NCBI GenBank assembly: GCA_900068845.1
Contig: CEFQ01000002.1
Span: 24,611 to 88,610, forward strand
Source: Enterobacter ludwigii
GTDB taxonomy: Bacteria > Pseudomonadota > Gammaproteobacteria > Enterobacterales > Enterobacteriaceae
DNA length: 64,000 nucleotides
Direction of reading: 5' to 3'
Shown piece by piece: positions 31,374-42,800 of the stretch. A program made the translations under genes and the position numbers. How positions within the stretch are numbered: the first letter of the stretch is position 1; every line of letters begins with the position of its first letter. The notes under the pieces were generated by a model. The model did not search any database, was not told the DNA's origin, and saw nothing but the letters and a program-made list of their open reading frames with translations.

Positions 31374-31424
31374 TCAATCCTAAGACAAGCAACGCGCGAA
31401 AAGTTCGCGCGTTGCTCGTGAAAC

Positions 31425-33077
<1,653 letters not shown>

Positions 33078-33116
33078 TTAGGTTTAAAGACGGTGGAATA
33101 ACCAAGACGGGAAAAT

Positions 33117-33145
33117 AGTATACTTGAAGTCGTCTTAAGCCACAA
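33117..33145 (-). promoter_or_regulatory. Likely pyrG promoter
   Basis: On the minus strand TTGTGG (33140-33145) and TATACT (33117-33122) are separated by exactly 17 bases, about 55 bases before the pyrG start codon. The rest of the 241-base mazG-pyrG gap (33063-33303) shows nothing else I can name. Confidence 0.65.
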
Positions 33146-33303
33146 TTGATGAATCACACCATCGTCCTCCACAGGTAAGCCGGTAACATAGCGGATAGCA
33201 TGGTGTGAAATGTTGATGTACGTCACAAAGTCGCTGCAAGGCTGAATCGAGTAAGCTCAAGCGGCGAATTTATGCGCAGCGCTGGAATAATCGCCAGATT
33301 CGC

Positions 33304-34095
33304 TTACTGCTTGTTCTCATTCACTTTCACCTGCTGCCAGGCTGTTTCCATCTGATCCAACGTGGCATCGCTCATCGCCAACCCCTGTGAGGCAATGATG
33401 GCTTCAACCTCGCGAAAGCGGCGCTCAAATTTATCGTTAGCTTTCTGCAAAGCGACTTCAGCTTTGCTGCCTAAATGACGCGACAAATTGACGGTGGCAA
33501 ACAGCAAATCACCGATTTCCTCTTCCAGCTTGTCATTATCCACCACCGCTTGTTGCGCTTCGTGCATCACTTCATCGATCTCTTCATGCACTTTATCCAG
33601 CACCGGGCCGAGATTATTCCAGTCAAATCCCACCGTGCTGCAACGCTTCTGAATTTTGTGCGCACGCATTAATGCCGGCAGCGCTTTGGGGATGTCATCC
33701 AGCGCGGAATGCTGCGATTTTTCCGCGCGCTCGCTGTGCTTAATCGCTTCCCAGTTTTTCAGCACGTCTTCGCTGGTTTCGGCCTGAACATCGCCAAAAA
33801 TGTGCGGATGACGGCGCTCAAGTTTGTCGCTGATAGCGTTACAGATGTCGTCGAAGTTAAAGCGCTGCTGCTCATCTGCCATCTGCGCATAGAACACCAC
33901 CTGAAACAGCAGATCGCCGAGTTCACCACGCAGATCGGCAAAATCTTCACGCTGAATGGCATCGATCACTTCGTAGGTTTCTTCCAGCGTGTAGGGCGCG
34001 ATCGAGGCAAAGGTTTGCTGACGATCCCACGGGCAGCCGCGCTCCGGGTCGCGCAAGGTTTGCATGATGGTGAGCAGGCGGTTTAAGGGCGTCAT
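33304..34095 (-). CDS. mazG: Nucleoside triphosphate pyrophosphohydrolase MazG
   Basis: MazG hydrolyses nucleoside triphosphates to monophosphates and in E. coli lowers ppGpp-linked effects. The 263-residue protein contains two MazG domains. The first has CPWDRQQTFASIAPYTLEET and the metal-binding Glu/Asp helices LRGELGDLLFQVVFYAQ. The second has KVHEEIDEVMHEAQ and KLEEEIGDLLFATVNLSRHL. It follows relA on the same strand, as in E. coli, but no mazEF toxin-antitoxin pair lies between them; that space is a 60-base inverted repeat. Confidence 0.97.
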   Translation of the reverse strand: MTPLNRLLTIMQTLRDPERGCPWDRQQTFASIAPYTLEETYEVIDAIQREDFADLRGELGDLLFQVVFYAQMADEQQRFNFDDICNAISDKLERRHPHIFGDVQAETSEDVLKNWEAIKHSERAEKSQHSALDDIPKALPALMRAHKIQKRCSTVGFDWNNLGPVLDKVHEEIDEVMHEAQQAVVDNDKLEEEIGDLLFATVNLSRHLGSKAEVALQKANDKFERRFREVEAIIASQGLAMSDATLDQMETAWQQVKVNENKQ

Positions 34096-34125
34096 GAGAG
34101 GATCCTTTGGGGCTGGTATGTAAAA

Positions 34126-34185
34126 AGGTCGCCATGAATGGCGACCCTACGGCGTAATTTGTAGGGTCGCCATTCATGGCGACCT
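34126..34185 (-). repeat. Perfect 25-bp inverted repeat, copy B (relA terminator)
   Basis: Arms 34126-34150 and 34161-34185 are exact reverse complements over 25 bases around a 10-base loop, and each arm is also self-complementary (GGTCGCCAT/ATGGCGACC). It begins five bases after the relA stop. On the minus strand the stem runs into CCTTTTTAC, so this copy can work as a rho-independent terminator for relA ahead of mazG. Confidence 0.85.
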
Positions 34186-34190
34186 GGAAA

Positions 34191-36422
34191 TCAGTGCAAA
34201 CGGCGCGCGTCGATAATATCCGGCACCTGATTGAGACGCGCCAGAACGCGTCCGAGCACTTGCTGGTTATAGATCTCAATATCCATATCAATCGTCGCCA
34301 GCTGTTTTTTGGTATCGCTGCGGCTGGAGACGCCAAGTACATTGACCTTCTCGTTAGCCAGAATGGTGGTGATATCGCGCAGCAGGCCGCTACGATCGTT
34401 GGCAGTGACGCGCACCACCAGCGAGTAACCGCTGGAGTAATCCTCGCCCCACACGGCATCCACGATACGTTCCGGCGCGTGCGAAATCAGCTCAGTTAAC
34501 TGGTCACAGTCGGCGCGGTGAATAGAGATGCCGCGTCCCTGGGTAATAAAGCCAACAATATCGTCGCCGGGAATCGGCTGGCAGCAGCGTGCGATGTGGT
34601 GCAGCAGATTGCCCACCCCTTCCACCACCACGCGACCGCTCTCTTTGCGTGAAGACGGCGCATGCGACTTCTGCGTCAGTTGGCGCAACGCCTCGCGATC
34701 TTCCTCTTCGGCGCTCGGCTTGTTGAGCCTGGCCTGCAGGAAATTCACCATCTGATTGAGGCGAATATCGCCGCCGCCAATCATCGCCAGCAGCTCATCC
34801 TGCGAACTGACGTTATAGCGCGGCAGCAGCAGTTTTTCCGCCTCGCGCATGCTGATATCCATCTGGTTCAGCTCGCTTTCCAGAATCTGGCGACCAGCAA
34901 TAATATTTTTGTCACGATCCTGCTTGCGGAACCAGGCGTGAATCTTCGAGCGACCGCGGCTGGTGGTGATGTAGCCGAGGTTGGGATTCAGCCAGTCGCG
35001 GCTGGGGTTCGGCTGTTTTTGGGTGATCACTTCAATCTGATCGCCCATCTGCAGCTGATAGGTAAACGGCACGATGCGCCCGCTGATTTTGGCGCCAATG
35101 CAGCGATGACCGATATCGCTGTGAATGTGGTAGGCGAAGTCGAGCGGGGTTGAGCCCGCCGGCAGATCGACCACATCACCTTTCGGGGTAAATACATAGA
35201 CGCGGTCGTCAAATACCTGACTGCGCACCTCCTCCAGCATCTCGCCAGAATCAGCCATCTCTTCCTGCCAGGTGATCAGCTTACGCAGCCAGGCGATGCG
35301 CCCTTCATGTCCTGCTGCGCCGCGCGCATTGCTGGACGTTGGGCCTTCTTTGTACTTCCAGTGTGCGGCTACGCCCAGCTCGGCATCTTCGTGCATCTGA
35401 CGCGTACGGATCTGGATTTCCACCGTTTTGCCCTGCGGGCCGAGCACCACGGTATGAATCGATTGGTAGCCGTTAGGCTTTGGATTGGCAACGTAGTCGT
35501 CAAACTCACTCGGCAGATGGCGAAACAGCGTATGCACCGTACCGAGCGCGCCGTAGCAATCCTGCAGACGTTCAGCCACGATACGCACCGCGCGCACATC
35601 GAAAAGCTCGTCAAATGCCAATGACTTTTTCTGCATCTTGCGCCAGATGCTGTAGATGTGTTTCGGCCGACCATAGACTTCGGCACGCACGCCCTCTTTT
35701 TGCATCTCAGCGCGCAGGTTGGCGACGAAGCTTTCGATATAGCCTTCGCGATCGATACGGCGCTCGTGCAGCAGCTTAGCGATACGTTTGTATTCATCGG
35801 GATGCAGATAGCGGAAGCAGTAATCTTCCAGCTCCCATTTGAGTTGACCGATACCCAGGCGGTTGGCCAGCGGCGCGTAGATATTGGTGCTCTCTTTCGC
35901 CGCGAGCACGCGCTCATCTTCTGGCGCGTCTTTCATTTCACGCAGATGGGCGATGCGTTCCGCCAGCTTGATAACCACGCAGCGGAAATCTTCCACCATT
36001 GCCAGCAGCATGCGGCGTACGTTATCCACCTGCTCGGAGGCCATCGAATCGTTGTGAATGGCTTTCAGCTGGCGAATGGCATCCATGTCGCGCACGCCGT
36101 GCACCAACATCACAATCTCTTTGCCAAACGCTTTCTCAAGATCCTCTTCGCTCACCACATCGGCATTGGCAAGGGGGAACAGCAGTGCGGCGCGCAGACT
36201 GTCGATATCCATGCTGAGCATGGTAAGAATTTCCACCATCTCAATGCCACGCCACAGCAGCAGAGCTTGATCAGGATGGTTGTGCGTTTCGGCTTCACAG
36301 TAGCGCCATGCATCCGCCAGTCGCTGACAGGATTGCGGATTATTGATACTTAAACTGGCGATCCACTGGTCGAGGGCAAATTCGCCCGCCGTATTTAAAT
36401 GCGCACTTCTAACCGCAACCAT
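34191..36422 (-). CDS. relA: GTP pyrophosphokinase RelA
   Basis: RelA makes (p)ppGpp on ribosomes stalled with uncharged tRNA. The start at 36422 has AGGAG upstream and gives 743 residues (E. coli 744). The N-terminal domain is the inactive hydrolase fold: where SpoT has the HD catalytic pair, this protein reads LLFPLANADVV. The synthetase domain has GRPKHIYSIWRKMQKK, FDVRAVRIVAERLQDCY and NPKPNGYQSIHTVVLG. TGS (FTPKGDVVDLPAGSTPLDFA), helical, zinc-finger (HIARCCQPIPGDDIVGFITQ) and ACT domains follow. rlmD is just upstream and mazG downstream. Confidence 0.99.
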   Translation of the reverse strand: MVAVRSAHLNTAGEFALDQWIASLSINNPQSCQRLADAWRYCEAETHNHPDQALLLWRGIEMVEILTMLSMDIDSLRAALLFPLANADVVSEEDLEKAFGKEIVMLVHGVRDMDAIRQLKAIHNDSMASEQVDNVRRMLLAMVEDFRCVVIKLAERIAHLREMKDAPEDERVLAAKESTNIYAPLANRLGIGQLKWELEDYCFRYLHPDEYKRIAKLLHERRIDREGYIESFVANLRAEMQKEGVRAEVYGRPKHIYSIWRKMQKKSLAFDELFDVRAVRIVAERLQDCYGALGTVHTLFRHLPSEFDDYVANPKPNGYQSIHTVVLGPQGKTVEIQIRTRQMHEDAELGVAAHWKYKEGPTSSNARGAAGHEGRIAWLRKLITWQEEMADSGEMLEEVRSQVFDDRVYVFTPKGDVVDLPAGSTPLDFAYHIHSDIGHRCIGAKISGRIVPFTYQLQMGDQIEVITQKQPNPSRDWLNPNLGYITTSRGRSKIHAWFRKQDRDKNIIAGRQILESELNQMDISMREAEKLLLPRYNVSSQDELLAMIGGGDIRLNQMVNFLQARLNKPSAEEEDREALRQLTQKSHAPSSRKESGRVVVEGVGNLLHHIARCCQPIPGDDIVGFITQGRGISIHRADCDQLTELISHAPERIVDAVWGEDYSSGYSLVVRVTANDRSGLLRDITTILANEKVNVLGVSSRSDTKKQLATIDMDIEIYNQQVLGRVLARLNQVPDIIDARRLH

Positions 36423-36454
36423 ATCCTCTCCTGCCACAGCGATGTGGACACCGC

Positions 36455-37771
36455 TTATGCTTTGCTAAATAGCACCATGGATTCGAGATGACTGGTATGG
36501 GGGAACATATCCAGCATCGCGACCCTTTCCAAATGGTAGCCCGCTGACAGCAATGTTTGACTGTCACGCGCCAGCGTTGTCGGGTTACAGGAAACATAGA
36601 CCACACGTTCCGGCGCAAGTTTAACCACATGCGCCATTACGCCCGCGGCCCCAGCACGCGCTGGATCCAGTAACACCTTATTAAATCCCTGCGTCGCCCA
36701 CGGCTGACGCGTTACATCTTCCTCCAGGTTGTGCTGGAAGAAGCGAACATTCCCAAGATTATTCTGCTCAGCATTATACGCTGCCTGCTGCACTAATGCT
36801 GCAACACCCTCCACACCTACAGCATTTTGTACGAATTTTCCTAGCGGCAAAGTGAAGTTTCCCATGCCACAGAACAAATCCAGCACACGATCCTCTGACT
36901 GCAAATCCAGCCATTCGATGGCGGTGGCGACCATCTGCTGATTCACGCCATCGTTGACCTGAATAAAATTCTGCGGGCTAAAGGATAGCGGTAAATTCAA
37001 CGAGTGATAAAAAGGTTCGCGCGCATTGAGCGCCTGCAAACTTTCACTGCCATCAGCCAGATAGAGCGACAGTTGCTGCTCATGCGAAAAGCGTTCCAGT
37101 TTTGCGCGGTCGCCTGCAGATAATGCATCAAGATGACGCAACACCATCAGCGGGCCATTATCGGCCAGCACCAATTCGACGTGGCCCAAACGTCTGACCG
37201 CCTGTAAATCGCTGAGACAGTGGTGCAATGGCTGGAGTAACGCCTCAAGTTCGGGCACCAAAACCGGGCATTGCTTCAGTTCAATCAGATCGTTGCTCGC
37301 CGCCTGACGAAACCCCATTTGCAGGCGCTGCTGTTTCGCCTGCCACTGCAAACCTAAACGCGCCCGACGACGATAACCCCACGCGCTGCCGCTAATGATC
37401 TCATCAACCTTGACTGGCAGAGGCGCCTCTCGGCTTAACATGCGGCTTAATGCGCGCGCTTTGCTCTCTTGCTGCAAGGCCACCGCAGCATGTTGCTGCT
37501 GGCAACCGCCGCATACACCGAAATGGACACAGCGCGGTTTTTCCCGCTGTGGGCTGGGATTAAGAATCTTGTTCGCTTTGGCGCGCGCGTACTTACTTTT
37601 ATCCTCAAACACCGTCACTTCAGCCTGTTCACCGGGCAGCGCGCCGCTGATAAACATCGTCTTGCCCTTATGGCGCGCAACACCTTGCCCAAAAGGATCG
37701 AGGTCTTCGATGGTGACGGTTATGCGCGCCTTGGTCGTCACACGCTGTTTTGCAGAGTAAAATTGCGCCAT
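36455..37771 (-). CDS. rlmD: 23S rRNA (uracil-1939-C5)-methyltransferase RlmD
   Basis: RlmD (RumA) methylates U1939 of 23S rRNA. The 438-residue protein begins with a TRAM domain, then has the iron-sulfur cysteines in [17 protein letters not shown]. The SAM-binding motif is [24 protein letters not shown] follows, and the nucleophilic Cys is in [13 protein letters not shown]. It ends [14 protein letters not shown]. It is divergent from barA with only about 90 bases between the start codons, and 32 bases upstream of relA on the same strand, so rlmD-relA may be cotranscribed. Confidence 0.97.
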   Translation of the reverse strand: MAQFYSAKQRVTTKARITVTIEDLDPFGQGVARHKGKTMFISGALPGEQAEVTVFEDKSKYARAKANKILNPSPQREKPRCVHFGVCGGCQQQHAAVALQQESKARALSRMLSREAPLPVKVDEIISGSAWGYRRRARLGLQWQAKQQRLQMGFRQAASNDLIELKQCPVLVPELEALLQPLHHCLSDLQAVRRLGHVELVLADNGPLMVLRHLDALSAGDRAKLERFSHEQQLSLYLADGSESLQALNAREPFYHSLNLPLSFSPQNFIQVNDGVNQQMVATAIEWLDLQSEDRVLDLFCGMGNFTLPLGKFVQNAVGVEGVAALVQQAAYNAEQNNLGNVRFFQHNLEEDVTRQPWATQGFNKVLLDPARAGAAGVMAHVVKLAPERVVYVSCNPTTLARDSQTLLSAGYHLERVAMLDMFPHTSHLESMVLFSKA

Positions 37772-37861
37772 AGTATTGTGAAATCTCTACTTTAGTTGGG
37801 TGTGCAGCCGTTAACAGCGCTCGCACAGGGAAAAAATGTCAGGAGTCGCCAGGCCACAATT

Positions 37862-40591
37862 ATGACCAAATATAGCCTGCGGGCGCGAATGATGATTTTG
37901 ATACTGGCGCCAACGCTGATGATTGGCTTGCTGCTCAGTACCTTCTTCGTGGTTCACCGCTACAACGAATTACAGCATCAGGTACATGACGCGGGGGCGA
38001 ATATTATCGAACCCCTGGCCGTCTCCAGTGAATACAGTATGACGTGGCACAACCGCGATGCGATTCGCGAATTAGTGAGCCTGCTGCACCGCCGCCATTC
38101 CAATATTGTCCGTGCCATCACCATTTTCGACAATAACAATCACGTCTACGTCACCTCAAATAACAATCAAAATCTGGCGCTGCTGCAAAAAGAGGATATC
38201 TCAACGCTGGAAGATGGGGTCTCGGTTGAGCGCCAGGGCACGATTATGATTCTGCGCACGCCGATCATTTCTGAACGCTATTCAGTGGATGAGTTGCCGG
38301 GCGAAGACGCTAAACCGTCGGGGAATCCGCTGGGTTATGTGGCGATCGAGTTAGATCTGCAATCGGTGCGGCTGGAGCAATACAAAGAGGTGTTTGTCGC
38401 CACGCTGCTGCTGCTGTTCTGCCTGTGCATCGCCATGCTGTTTGCTTATCGCCTGATGCGCGATGTCACCGGCCCAATTCGCAATATGGTTACCACCGTT
38501 GACCGCATTCGCCGCGGCCAGCTGGACAGTCGCGTGGATGGCTACATGCTGGGCGAACTGAGTATTCTTAAGAACGGTATCAATGCGATGGCGATGTCGC
38601 TTACTGCATATCACGAAGAGATGCAGCAGAACATCGATCAGGCCACTTACGATCTGCGCGAAACGCTGGAACAGCTGGAGATTCAGAACGTGGAGCTGGA
38701 TCTGGCGAAGAAGCGCGCGCAGGAAGCGGCGCGTATTAAATCGGAATTTCTCGCCAACATGTCGCATGAGCTGCGTACGCCGCTCAATGGTGTGATCGGC
38801 TTTACCCGCCAGATGCTGAAAACCGGGCTGAGCACCAACCAGCGCGACTACATGAGCACCATCGAGCGTTCGGCGAATAACCTGCTAAGCATCATTAACG
38901 ACGTGCTCGATTTTTCGAAACTGGAAGCTGGCAAGCTGGTGCTGGAGTCTATCCCCTTCCCACTGCGCGCCACGCTGGATGAGACGCTGGTGTTGCTGGC
39001 ACCGTCCGCCCATGACAAAGGACTGGAAATTACCGTCTGCCTGGAAAAACAGGTGCCGGACAATGTGATTGGCGATCCGCTGCGTCTGCAGCAGATCATG
39101 ATCAACCTGATTGGCAACGCGATTAAATTCACCGAGCACGGACATATCGATTTACGCGTTGAGTTACGCAGCATCAGCGCCACGCGCGTCGAGCTGGAGA
39201 TTCAGGTGCATGACACCGGCATTGGCATCGCCGAACAGCAACAGTCGCAGCTGTTCCAGGCGTTTCGCCAGGCCGATGCCAGTATCACACGGCGTCATGG
39301 CGGTACCGGTTTAGGGCTGGTCATCACACAGAAACTGGTGAGCGAAATGGGCGGTGAAATTGCCTTCCACAGCCGTCCGAACCAGGGTTCGACTTTCTGG
39401 GTACACATTCATCTCGATCTCAATCCGAATGCGCCAGCCATTCCACGCATGCTGGACGATCTGCGCGCCACGCCGCTGGCTTATATCGAGCCGCACCCGG
39501 CGGTGGCGAAAGCGGTGCAGGAGATGCTGAGCATCACGCCGCTGCAAGTGCAGCATTTCTCCAGCCTGGATGAGATGCCCGACACGCACTTCCCGCTTCT
39601 GCTGATGGGATGGCCGGTAACTGAACCGCATCCCGCGACGCTGCCGGATGCGTTAATTAACCGTTTGCATGCGCATGCCGATTCAGTACTGCTGGCGCTA
39701 CCCAGTGAAATGATGCTGTTTGCCGACGAGCTGCGGGCTCGCGGCATTGCCGGTTGTATCGCCAAGCCGATTTCGTTGACGCGCTTGCTGCCGATGCTGC
39801 TGGACTTACATGACTGGCAAAGCGATGCGCTGCCACGCGGGACACGCCAACCGCTGACGGTGATGGCGGTGGATGATAATCCTGCCAACCTGAAACTGAT
39901 TGGCGCATTGCTGGAGGAACAGGTGCAGCACATCATTCTGTGTGATAACGCCGAGCAGGCGATTCGCCAGGCGCGCCTGCACAAGCTGGACGTGATTCTG
40001 ATGGACATTCAGATGCCGGATATTGATGGCATCCGCGCCAGCGAAATCATCCGCGGCCTGCCGCTGCATGCCACCACGCCGATTGTTGCCGTTACCGCCC
40101 ATGCGCTGGATGGCGAACGTGCGCAGCTCATCAACGCTGGCATGAACGACTATTTGGCAAAGCCGATTGACGAGGACAAATTGAGCCAGCTGCTGCAGCG
40201 TTACGCGCCGAACCGAGTCACGCCGCAGCCGCAACAGCCGGACGTAGCGCCATCGCTGGACTGGACATTAGCGCTGCGTCAGGCCGCCAACAAACCTGAT
40301 CTAGCCCGCGATCTGCTGCAAATGCTGCTCGATTTCCTGCCGGAAGTGGAAGCGCGCGTTGAGAGTGCGATAGCAAGCAATGATGTGGTGGGATTGCGGG
40401 AGATTATCCACAAGCTGCACGGCAGCGCCAGCTACAGCGGCGTACCGCGCCTGAAGCAGTTGTGTCAGCAGTTGGAGAAGAGTTTGCATCAGGAAAGTGA
40501 TATCGAAGCGCTGGAGCCGGAGTTGCTGGAGTTGAGCGATGAGATGGCAAACGTGGCGCGCGAGGCGCGGAAGTTATTGGCGTTGGGTTAA
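37862..40591 (+). CDS. barA: Two-component sensor histidine kinase BarA
   Basis: BarA is a tripartite hybrid kinase that senses short carboxylic acids and phosphorylates UvrY, which activates csrB/csrC transcription. The 909-residue protein starts [20 protein letters not shown] (first membrane span), has a periplasmic region, a second span, and a HAMP domain near residues 190-250. The kinase domain has the phospho-His in [17 protein letters not shown] and G boxes ([22 protein letters not shown]), a receiver with Asp in [14 protein letters not shown], and a C-terminal HPt with His in [13 protein letters not shown]. An upstream start adds 22 residues before the signal anchor and is rejected. 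csrB is also in this window. Confidence 0.98.
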   Translation: MTKYSLRARMMILILAPTLMIGLLLSTFFVVHRYNELQHQVHDAGANIIEPLAVSSEYSMTWHNRDAIRELVSLLHRRHSNIVRAITIFDNNNHVYVTSNNNQNLALLQKEDISTLEDGVSVERQGTIMILRTPIISERYSVDELPGEDAKPSGNPLGYVAIELDLQSVRLEQYKEVFVATLLLLFCLCIAMLFAYRLMRDVTGPIRNMVTTVDRIRRGQLDSRVDGYMLGELSILKNGINAMAMSLTAYHEEMQQNIDQATYDLRETLEQLEIQNVELDLAKKRAQEAARIKSEFLANMSHELRTPLNGVIGFTRQMLKTGLSTNQRDYMSTIERSANNLLSIINDVLDFSKLEAGKLVLESIPFPLRATLDETLVLLAPSAHDKGLEITVCLEKQVPDNVIGDPLRLQQIMINLIGNAIKFTEHGHIDLRVELRSISATRVELEIQVHDTGIGIAEQQQSQLFQAFRQADASITRRHGGTGLGLVITQKLVSEMGGEIAFHSRPNQGSTFWVHIHLDLNPNAPAIPRMLDDLRATPLAYIEPHPAVAKAVQEMLSITPLQVQHFSSLDEMPDTHFPLLLMGWPVTEPHPATLPDALINRLHAHADSVLLALPSEMMLFADELRARGIAGCIAKPISLTRLLPMLLDLHDWQSDALPRGTRQPLTVMAVDDNPANLKLIGALLEEQVQHIILCDNAEQAIRQARLHKLDVILMDIQMPDIDGIRASEIIRGLPLHATTPIVAVTAHALDGERAQLINAGMNDYLAKPIDEDKLSQLLQRYAPNRVTPQPQQPDVAPSLDWTLALRQAANKPDLARDLLQMLLDFLPEVEARVESAIASNDVVGLREIIHKLHGSASYSGVPRLKQLCQQLEKSLHQESDIEALEPELLELSDEMANVAREARKLLALG

Positions 40592-40615
40592 TGGCGTGCG
40601 GTGATGGACCCGGTT

Positions 40616-40669
40616 GGCATAAATGCCGCCCTTACGACGGCATCTGTAGGGTCGCCATTCATGGCGACC
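40616..40669. repeat. Palindromic intergenic repeat, copy C (barA/garK)
   Basis: A short left hairpin GGCAT-AA-ATGCC (40616-40627) is followed by CTTAC, a spacer, and the standard right arm GTAGGGTCGCCATTCATGGC through 40669. It fills the space between convergent barA and garK and ends four bases before the garK stop codon. Confidence 0.75.
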
Positions 40670-40672
40670 GAC

Positions 40673-41812
40673 TTATAACCCTTTGCCCGCTTTGATGACC
40701 GCGGCCACGTTGCGCGCTGTCAGGCGTACGTTCTGCGCCGCATTGGCCAGCGCCTCTTCCAGCGTGCAGATGCCAAACAGTACGCTAAACACCGCATCCA
40801 GCCCATGTTGATGCACCACGCCGACATCCGCGGTTAAACTTCCGGCAATGCCAATCACCGGCTTATTAAACTGCTTCGCAACTTTTGCCACGCCAATCGG
40901 TACCTTGCCGTTGATGCTTTGACTATCAATGCGCCCTTCGCCGGTAATCACCAGATCGGCATCTTTCACCTGTTCGGCCAGACCCAGGGCTTCAGTGACA
41001 ATCTCAATACCGCTGCGTAATTCGGCCTGGCAAAACGCATGCAGCGCCGCGCCCATGCCGCCTGCCGCACCGCCGCCATCAATGTGTAAAACATCAATAT
41101 CCAGATCGCGATGAATCAGGGTGGCGTAATGTTCCAGTGCTTTGTCCAATTGCTGCACCAACGCCGGCGTCGCACCTTTTTGCGGGCCGAATATCGCCGA
41201 AGCGCCTTTTTCACCGGTGAGTGGATTGCTGACATCGCAGGCCACCTCAAAGCGGCATTGCTTAATACGCGGATCCAGCTGTTCGATATCAATGCGCGCC
41301 AGCTGCGGCAATGCACCGCCGCCATAGGCAATTTCCTTGCCGTGCTCATCCAGCAGATGCGCGCCCAGCGCCTGCATCATGCCAGAACCGCCATCGTTGG
41401 TGGCGCTGCCGCCAATGCCGATGATGATGTGATCGACACCGCGATCAAGCGCATCTTTGAGCAGCTCGCCGGTGCCGAACGAGGTGGTAATCAGCGGATC
41501 GCGCTGTGCTGCAGGCACTAACTCCAGCCCGCTGGCCGCCGCCATTTCGATAAACGCAGTACGCTCATCGCCAGATAAACCGTAGAACGCCTCCACTGGC
41601 TTGCCGAGCGGTCCAGTAACCGTCAGCCTGACAATGTTTCCCTGCGTTGCCGCCACCATCGCTTCAACCGTGCCTTCACCACCGTCGGCAACCGGTATTT
41701 TCACGTAGTCAGCTTCAGGAAAAATCTCGCGGAAACCCGCTTCAATCGCCGAAGCCACTTCCAGGGCGGATAAACTCTCTTTATATGAATCCGATGCGAT
41801 GACAATTTTCAT
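40673..41812 (-). CDS. garK: Glycerate 2-kinase GarK
   Basis: GarK phosphorylates D-glycerate to 2-phosphoglycerate, the last step of glucarate/galactarate breakdown, feeding enolase. The 379-residue protein starts MKIVIASDSYKESLSALEVA and carries the glycerate kinase signatures IPVADGGEGTVEAM, IGIGGSATNDGGSGMMQALG, DGGGAAGGMGAALHAF and ITGEGRIDSQSINGKVPIGVA. The ATG at 41812 is the family start; the open frame extends ten codons upstream into the hairpin region. It is last in gudP-gudX-gudD-garL-garR-garK, 84 bases after garR. Confidence 0.96.
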   Translation of the reverse strand: MKIVIASDSYKESLSALEVASAIEAGFREIFPEADYVKIPVADGGEGTVEAMVAATQGNIVRLTVTGPLGKPVEAFYGLSGDERTAFIEMAAASGLELVPAAQRDPLITTSFGTGELLKDALDRGVDHIIIGIGGSATNDGGSGMMQALGAHLLDEHGKEIAYGGGALPQLARIDIEQLDPRIKQCRFEVACDVSNPLTGEKGASAIFGPQKGATPALVQQLDKALEHYATLIHRDLDIDVLHIDGGGAAGGMGAALHAFCQAELRSGIEIVTEALGLAEQVKDADLVITGEGRIDSQSINGKVPIGVAKVAKQFNKPVIGIAGSLTADVGVVHQHGLDAVFSVLFGICTLEEALANAAQNVRLTARNVAAVIKAGKGL

Positions 41813-41833
41813 AGGCAATCCAGCGCGGTTGAT

Positions 41834-41890
41834 GACGGACATCCGTCCTGCGAAGATAGCGAGCCGTCCGGCATCCGCAGATGCCGGACG
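41834..41890 (-). repeat. Paired hairpins in the garR-garK intercistronic gap
   Basis: A perfect 11-bp stem, CGTCCGGCATC with GATGCCGGACG around CGCA (41865-41890), lies seven bases after the garR stop. A smaller stem GACGGA/TCCGTC (41834-41847) follows. Neither is followed by a T run, so they are more likely mRNA processing or stabilising elements, or a weak attenuator, than a full terminator. Confidence 0.65.
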
Positions 41891-41896
41891 ATTGCA

Positions 41897-42781
41897 CTAC
41901 CGGGTGATCTCAACTTTCGCTAATTTTTCATAATAGCAGGCCAGTGCGCTATGGTCGGAAGTGCCCTGTCCGTCTACCTTCAGCGCTTGCATCATCTCCA
42001 TTACGGCAGCGGTCAGCGGCAGATGCGCACCAATTTCGTGGGAGGTATCCAGCGCATTCGCCAGATCTTTAATATGCAGATCGATACGGAAGCCCGGCTT
42101 GAAGTTACGATCCAGCACCATCGGCGCTTTGGCATCCAGCACCGTGCTGCCCGCCAGACCGCCGCGAATCGCCTGATATACCAGTTCAGGATTCACACCC
42201 GCTTTGGTTGCCAGCGACAGCGCTTCCGACATCGCTGCGATGTTAAGCGCCACAATCACCTGATTGGCCAGCTTGGTAACGTTGCCCGCACCGATATCGC
42301 CGGTATGCACTACCGAACCCGCCATCGCTTTCATAATGTCGTAGCACTGGTCAAATACGGCTTTATCGCCACCCACCATCACCGATAGCGTACCTTCGAT
42401 CGCTTTCGGCTCGCCGCCGCTTACCGGTGCATCCAGCATTTTGATGCCTTTTGCCGCCAGCGCATCATGCACTTCACGGCTAGCCAACGGCGCGATGGAG
42501 CTCATGTCTATAACGATCAGGCCCGGCTTCGCCCCTTCGATGATGCCATTAGCGCCGAGGCACACCTCTTTTACCTGCGGCGAATTCGGCACCATAGTGA
42601 TCAACACATCCACCTGCTCGGCGACCTCTTTTGGCGTCTTCGCCACGGTAGCGCCCAGCTCCACCAGCTCTGCTTCGTTGCTGACATTATGGTCGCGTAC
42701 CACCAGCGAATAACCGGCTTTCACCAGGTTTTTACTCATCGGTTTGCCCATGATGCCGAGGCCGATAAATCCAATTTTCAT
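41897..42781 (-). CDS. garR: Tartronate semialdehyde reductase GarR
   Basis: GarR reduces tartronate semialdehyde to D-glycerate with NAD(P)H. The 294-residue protein is a 3-hydroxyisobutyrate-dehydrogenase-family enzyme: Rossmann start IGFIGLGIMGKPMSKNL, DMSSIAPLASREVH, DAPVSGGEPKAIEGTLSVMV, and the catalytic Lys in GAGNVTKLANQVIVALN, with NFKPGFRIDLHIKDLANAL near the end. It follows garL by 19 bases and precedes garK, the same order as in the E. coli garPLRK operon. Confidence 0.97.
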   Translation of the reverse strand: MKIGFIGLGIMGKPMSKNLVKAGYSLVVRDHNVSNEAELVELGATVAKTPKEVAEQVDVLITMVPNSPQVKEVCLGANGIIEGAKPGLIVIDMSSIAPLASREVHDALAAKGIKMLDAPVSGGEPKAIEGTLSVMVGGDKAVFDQCYDIMKAMAGSVVHTGDIGAGNVTKLANQVIVALNIAAMSEALSLATKAGVNPELVYQAIRGGLAGSTVLDAKAPMVLDRNFKPGFRIDLHIKDLANALDTSHEIGAHLPLTAAVMEMMQALKVDGQGTSDHSALACYYEKLAKVEITR

Positions 42782-42800
42782 TGCCTTTCCTCTCAGTCAG

